Positions 10,891 through 13,317 of a stretch of DNA of 13,317 nt are shown in pieces. Both the position numbers and the translations under genes were made by a program. The notes under the pieces were generated by a model. That model searched no databases. It worked only from the letters and a program-made list of their open reading frames with translations, and had not been told where the DNA came from. The stretch is from Dehalococcoidia bacterium (lineage in GTDB: Bacteria > Chloroflexota > Dehalococcoidia > Dehalococcoidales > DAOWKM01), in NCBI GenBank assembly GCA_030643695.1, contig DAOWKM010000113.1, forward strand, positions 1 through 13,317, given 5' to 3'. How positions within the stretch are numbered: position 1 is the stretch's first letter; each line of letters begins with the position of its first letter.

Positions 10891-13317
10891 TTATGTTTTA
10901 TCATCCCCCAGCAAGGCTCCTACGGCTGCTGGGTGCACTATAATTTCCTCCCCTTCAAGGTCAACTACAGCGGTATCCCCCGGCTGGAATTTGCCCCGGA
11001 GCAAATCATCGGAAAGTTTATCCTCAACCATATCTTGAATCACCCGACGTAGCGGCCGAGCACCAAAGACCTCATCATAGCCCTTCTCCCCCAGGAAATC
11101 TTTAGCTGCTTCAGTCACCTCCAGCTTCACCCCCTTCTCAGCCAGTTGCTGGGTTACTGGAACTAGCATCAAACCGACTATCTTCCTGATATGCTCTCTG
11201 GTCAAGGAGTGAAATACAACCACACCATCAACACGATTGAGAAACTCAGGGCGGAAGGTCTTCTTTAATTCACCAAGCAACTTCTCCTTCATTCGCTCGT
11301 AAGCCTGCTCCTGGCTCTTGGCTTCATCACCATGAGTAGCAAAGCCGATAACAGTGCCTTTCCTAATAAACTCAGCACCTATATTGCTGGTCATAATAAT
11401 AATACTGTTACGGAAATCAACCCGGCGCCCCTTGGCATCAGTCAAATGACCATCATCAAATATCTGAAGCAGGATATTAAACACATCAGGGTGAGCCTTT
11501 TCAATCTCATCAAGCAGTATGCAACAATATGACTTACGCCTCACTGCCTCAGTTAATTGCCCGCCCTCATCATAACCAACATATCCCGGCGGTGCCCCCA
11601 CCAGTCGGGATACAGCAAATTTCTCCATAAACTCAGACATATCAAGCCTGATTAGGGCATCCTCATTGCCAAACATAAACTCAGCCAGGGCTCGGGCCAG
11701 CTCTGTCTTACCAACACCAGTTGGACCTAGAAAGATAAAATTGCCTATAGGATGCCTGGGGTCCTTGAGCCCGGCTCGGGCTCGCCTTACCGCCTTAGCA
11801 ATGATGTTAATTGCTTCATCCTGACCAATAATGCGCTTATGTAATACCTCCTCCATATGAAGCAGGCGGCTGGTCTCATCAGCAGCCAACTGCACCACTG
11901 GAATCCCGGTCCACATCGCCACCACTTCAGCAATGTCTTCAGCGGTAACTACTGGCTGTTCCTGTTCCTGCTCAGCCTGCCACTCTTCTTCCAGCTTCTT
12001 TGTTTTTTCCTCAATCTGAAGCTCTCGCTGGCGCAGCTCAGTGGCATAATCATACTGCTGGGCAGCTAAGGCAGTATCCTTATCCTCGCGCACTCTATCC
12101 TCAGCTTGCCTGGCTTCCTTCAAGGCGATAGGTATAGCCCCGTGTTTAATCCTTACCCTTGATGATGCCTCATCAACCAAGTCAATAGCCTTGTCAGGCA
12201 GGAAACGGTCAGGTATATATCTGGCGGCTAATGTTGCTGCTGAACTCAGTGCCTCATCGCTTATGGTTAGCTTATGATGCTCCTCATAGCGTTTCTTAAT
12301 GCCACGTAAAATCTCCAGCGTTTCATCCACAGAAGGCTCCTCTACTAAAACAGGCTGGAAACGCCGCTCCAGGGCAGGGTCACGCTCTACATACTTACGG
12401 TAATCATCAAGGGTAGTAGCGCCAATGCATTGCAGTTCGCCCCGGGCTAGTGACGGTTTGAGGATATTAGCGGCATCAACCGCCCCCTCAGCCGCTCCAG
12501 CACCGACCATAGTGTGGAACTCGTCAATAAAGAGCACACAATTTCCCGCAGTTTTTATCTCATCAATGACTTTCTTTAGCCGTTCTTCAAACTCACCCCG
12601 GTACTTTGTCCCGGCTACTAATGCTCCCATATCCAGCGTTATTATCCGTTTTCCCTCCAATGTCTCGGGGACATCGCCAGCTACAATACGGTGAGCCAAG
12701 CCTTCAACAATTGCTGTCTTTCCCACTCCGGGTTCACCAATGAGAGCCGGATTGTTCTTGGTTCGGCGGCTGAGGATTTGAATTACTCGCTCAATCTCCT
12801 TACCCCGCCCGATAACCGGGTCAAGTTTCCCGGCGCGAGCGGCCGCTGTCAGGTCGATGCCTAACTGGTCTAGGAGTGGGGTACGATTGGTGGTGCGAGC
12901 TAGCTTGGACCTGGGCACACCTTGAGTGAGGACGCGGGTTGTTTCAGCCCGTGTTTGCTCAAGATTAATGCTAAAACTCTCTAATACACCAGCCGCTATC
13001 CCTTCTCCCTCATGCAATAGTCCTAGTAGGAGGTGCTCTGTGCCAATATAATTATGGCCAAGGCGACGTGCCTCATCTATAGCCAGTTCAATGACCCTCT
13101 TGGCTCTAGGGGTAAGGCCGATTTCACCGGTGCCGGATTTCTCACCACGCCCGATGATATATTCCACTGCCGAGCGCACCTTGCTCAAGCTTATACCTAG
13201 GTTGTTAAGAACCTTAGCGGCTACCCCTTCATCTTCCCGTATCAGACCAAGCAAAATATGCTCGGTGCCAATATAGCTGTGGTTAAGGTTCTGCGCCTCT
13301 TCTTGAGCTGAGGTGAG
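10891..13317 (-). CDS. clpC: ATP-dependent Clp protease ATP-binding subunit ClpC, N-terminus beyond right edge
   Basis: ClpC is the hexameric AAA+ unfoldase that feeds proteins to ClpP. The frame is open to base 13317 (808 residues seen). About 13 residues of the usual N-end (MFE-type start) are missing, since the first residues seen, LTSAQEEAQNLNHSYIGTEH, match the standard ClpC position. Domains in order: two Clp N repeats (about 1-130), first AAA domain with GEPGVGKT (194-201) and VLFIDE, a UVR-type coiled middle segment with YDYATELRQRELQ (about 403-445), second AAA domain with GPTGVGKT (531-538) and CILLDE, and the C-terminal small domain. The ClpP-docking tripeptide IGF (657-659) is present, so it is a protease partner rather than ClpB-like. 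It stops with TAA at 10891..10893, followed by a hairpin terminator. Regulators such as ctsR and mcsAB, if present, would be to the right. Confidence 0.96.
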   Translation of the reverse strand, partial: LTSAQEEAQNLNHSYIGTEHILLGLIREDEGVAAKVLNNLGISLSKVRSAVEYIIGRGEKSGTGEIGLTPRAKRVIELAIDEARRLGHNYIGTEHLLLGLLHEGEGIAAGVLESFSINLEQTRAETTRVLTQGVPRSKLARTTNRTPLLDQLGIDLTAAARAGKLDPVIGRGKEIERVIQILSRRTKNNPALIGEPGVGKTAIVEGLAHRIVAGDVPETLEGKRIITLDMGALVAGTKYRGEFEERLKKVIDEIKTAGNCVLFIDEFHTMVGAGAAEGAVDAANILKPSLARGELQCIGATTLDDYRKYVERDPALERRFQPVLVEEPSVDETLEILRGIKKRYEEHHKLTISDEALSSAATLAARYIPDRFLPDKAIDLVDEASSRVRIKHGAIPIALKEARQAEDRVREDKDTALAAQQYDYATELRQRELQIEEKTKKLEEEWQAEQEQEQPVVTAEDIAEVVAMWTGIPVVQLAADETSRLLHMEEVLHKRIIGQDEAINIIAKAVRRARAGLKDPRHPIGNFIFLGPTGVGKTELARALAEFMFGNEDALIRLDMSEFMEKFAVSRLVGAPPGYVGYDEGGQLTEAVRRKSYCCILLDEIEKAHPDVFNILLQIFDDGHLTDAKGRRVDFRNSIIIMTSNIGAEFIRKGTVIGFATHGDEAKSQEQAYERMKEKLLGELKKTFRPEFLNRVDGVVVFHSLTREHIRKIVGLMLVPVTQQLAEKGVKLEVTEAAKDFLGEKGYDEVFGARPLRRVIQDMVEDKLSDDLLRGKFQPGDTAVVDLEGEEIIVHPAAVGALLGDDKT

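Noticed and set aside
13252..13254. TTG at 13254 as start of clpC
   Set aside because: The frame continues to the right edge with conserved ClpC N-terminal sequence, so the gene is cut by the window.

Overview
This is a bacterial window with tightly packed genes, most of them on the minus strand and read right to left. The gene set is a ClpC-type AAA+ unfoldase, RadA, the membrane-side subunits of a Na+-pumping decarboxylase, and a TRAP transporter cluster. It suggests an anaerobic or facultative Gram-positive-like or Chloroflexota (Dehalococcoidia-like) organism. That placement is inferred from gene content and protein style only; there is no rRNA or other phylogenetic marker.

Right part (7577..13317, minus): clpC, cut by the right edge, ends at a hairpin terminator. 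Three small-pump genes follow: a 54-aa OadG-like gamma subunit, a 73-aa free-standing biotin carrier, and an OadB-like beta subunit. radA comes next. The pump genes sit between clpC and radA, which are neighbours in many Gram-positive genomes. No carboxyltransferase (alpha) gene is in the window. The beta subunit carries an unusual internal barrel-sandwich domain that resembles the biotin carrier but lacks the biotin-attachment hairpin.

Middle (6246..7596, plus): an AT-richer, unrecognised and apparently frameshifted gene, a hairpin-rich spacer, and a small cupin whose 3' end overlaps that of radA.

Left part (1..6245, minus): a TRAP uptake cluster in the order DctP (solute-binding lipoprotein), hairpin, DctQ, DctM, then a metal-dependent cyclase/amidohydrolase-like enzyme with its own probable promoter, and an extended SDR. 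They plausibly import and process one organic acid or related compound, but the substrate cannot be read from the sequence. After the SDR comes a broken second SDR copy. Then a second DctP gene begins and runs off the left edge. Its promoter, leader and signal peptide nearly duplicate those of the first DctP gene, although the mature proteins are strongly diverged. This half therefore looks like tandem TRAP modules built by duplication and recombination.

The most distinctive items are: (1) the duplicated promoter/leader cassettes, each with a 10-nt perfect Shine-Dalgarno in front of a 3-4 codon mini-ORF; (2) the non-biotinylatable carrier-like domain inside the OadB homologue, with Glu in place of the family's key Asp; and (3) the chimeric SDR pseudogene whose break meets the promoter cassette exactly at the -35 box.
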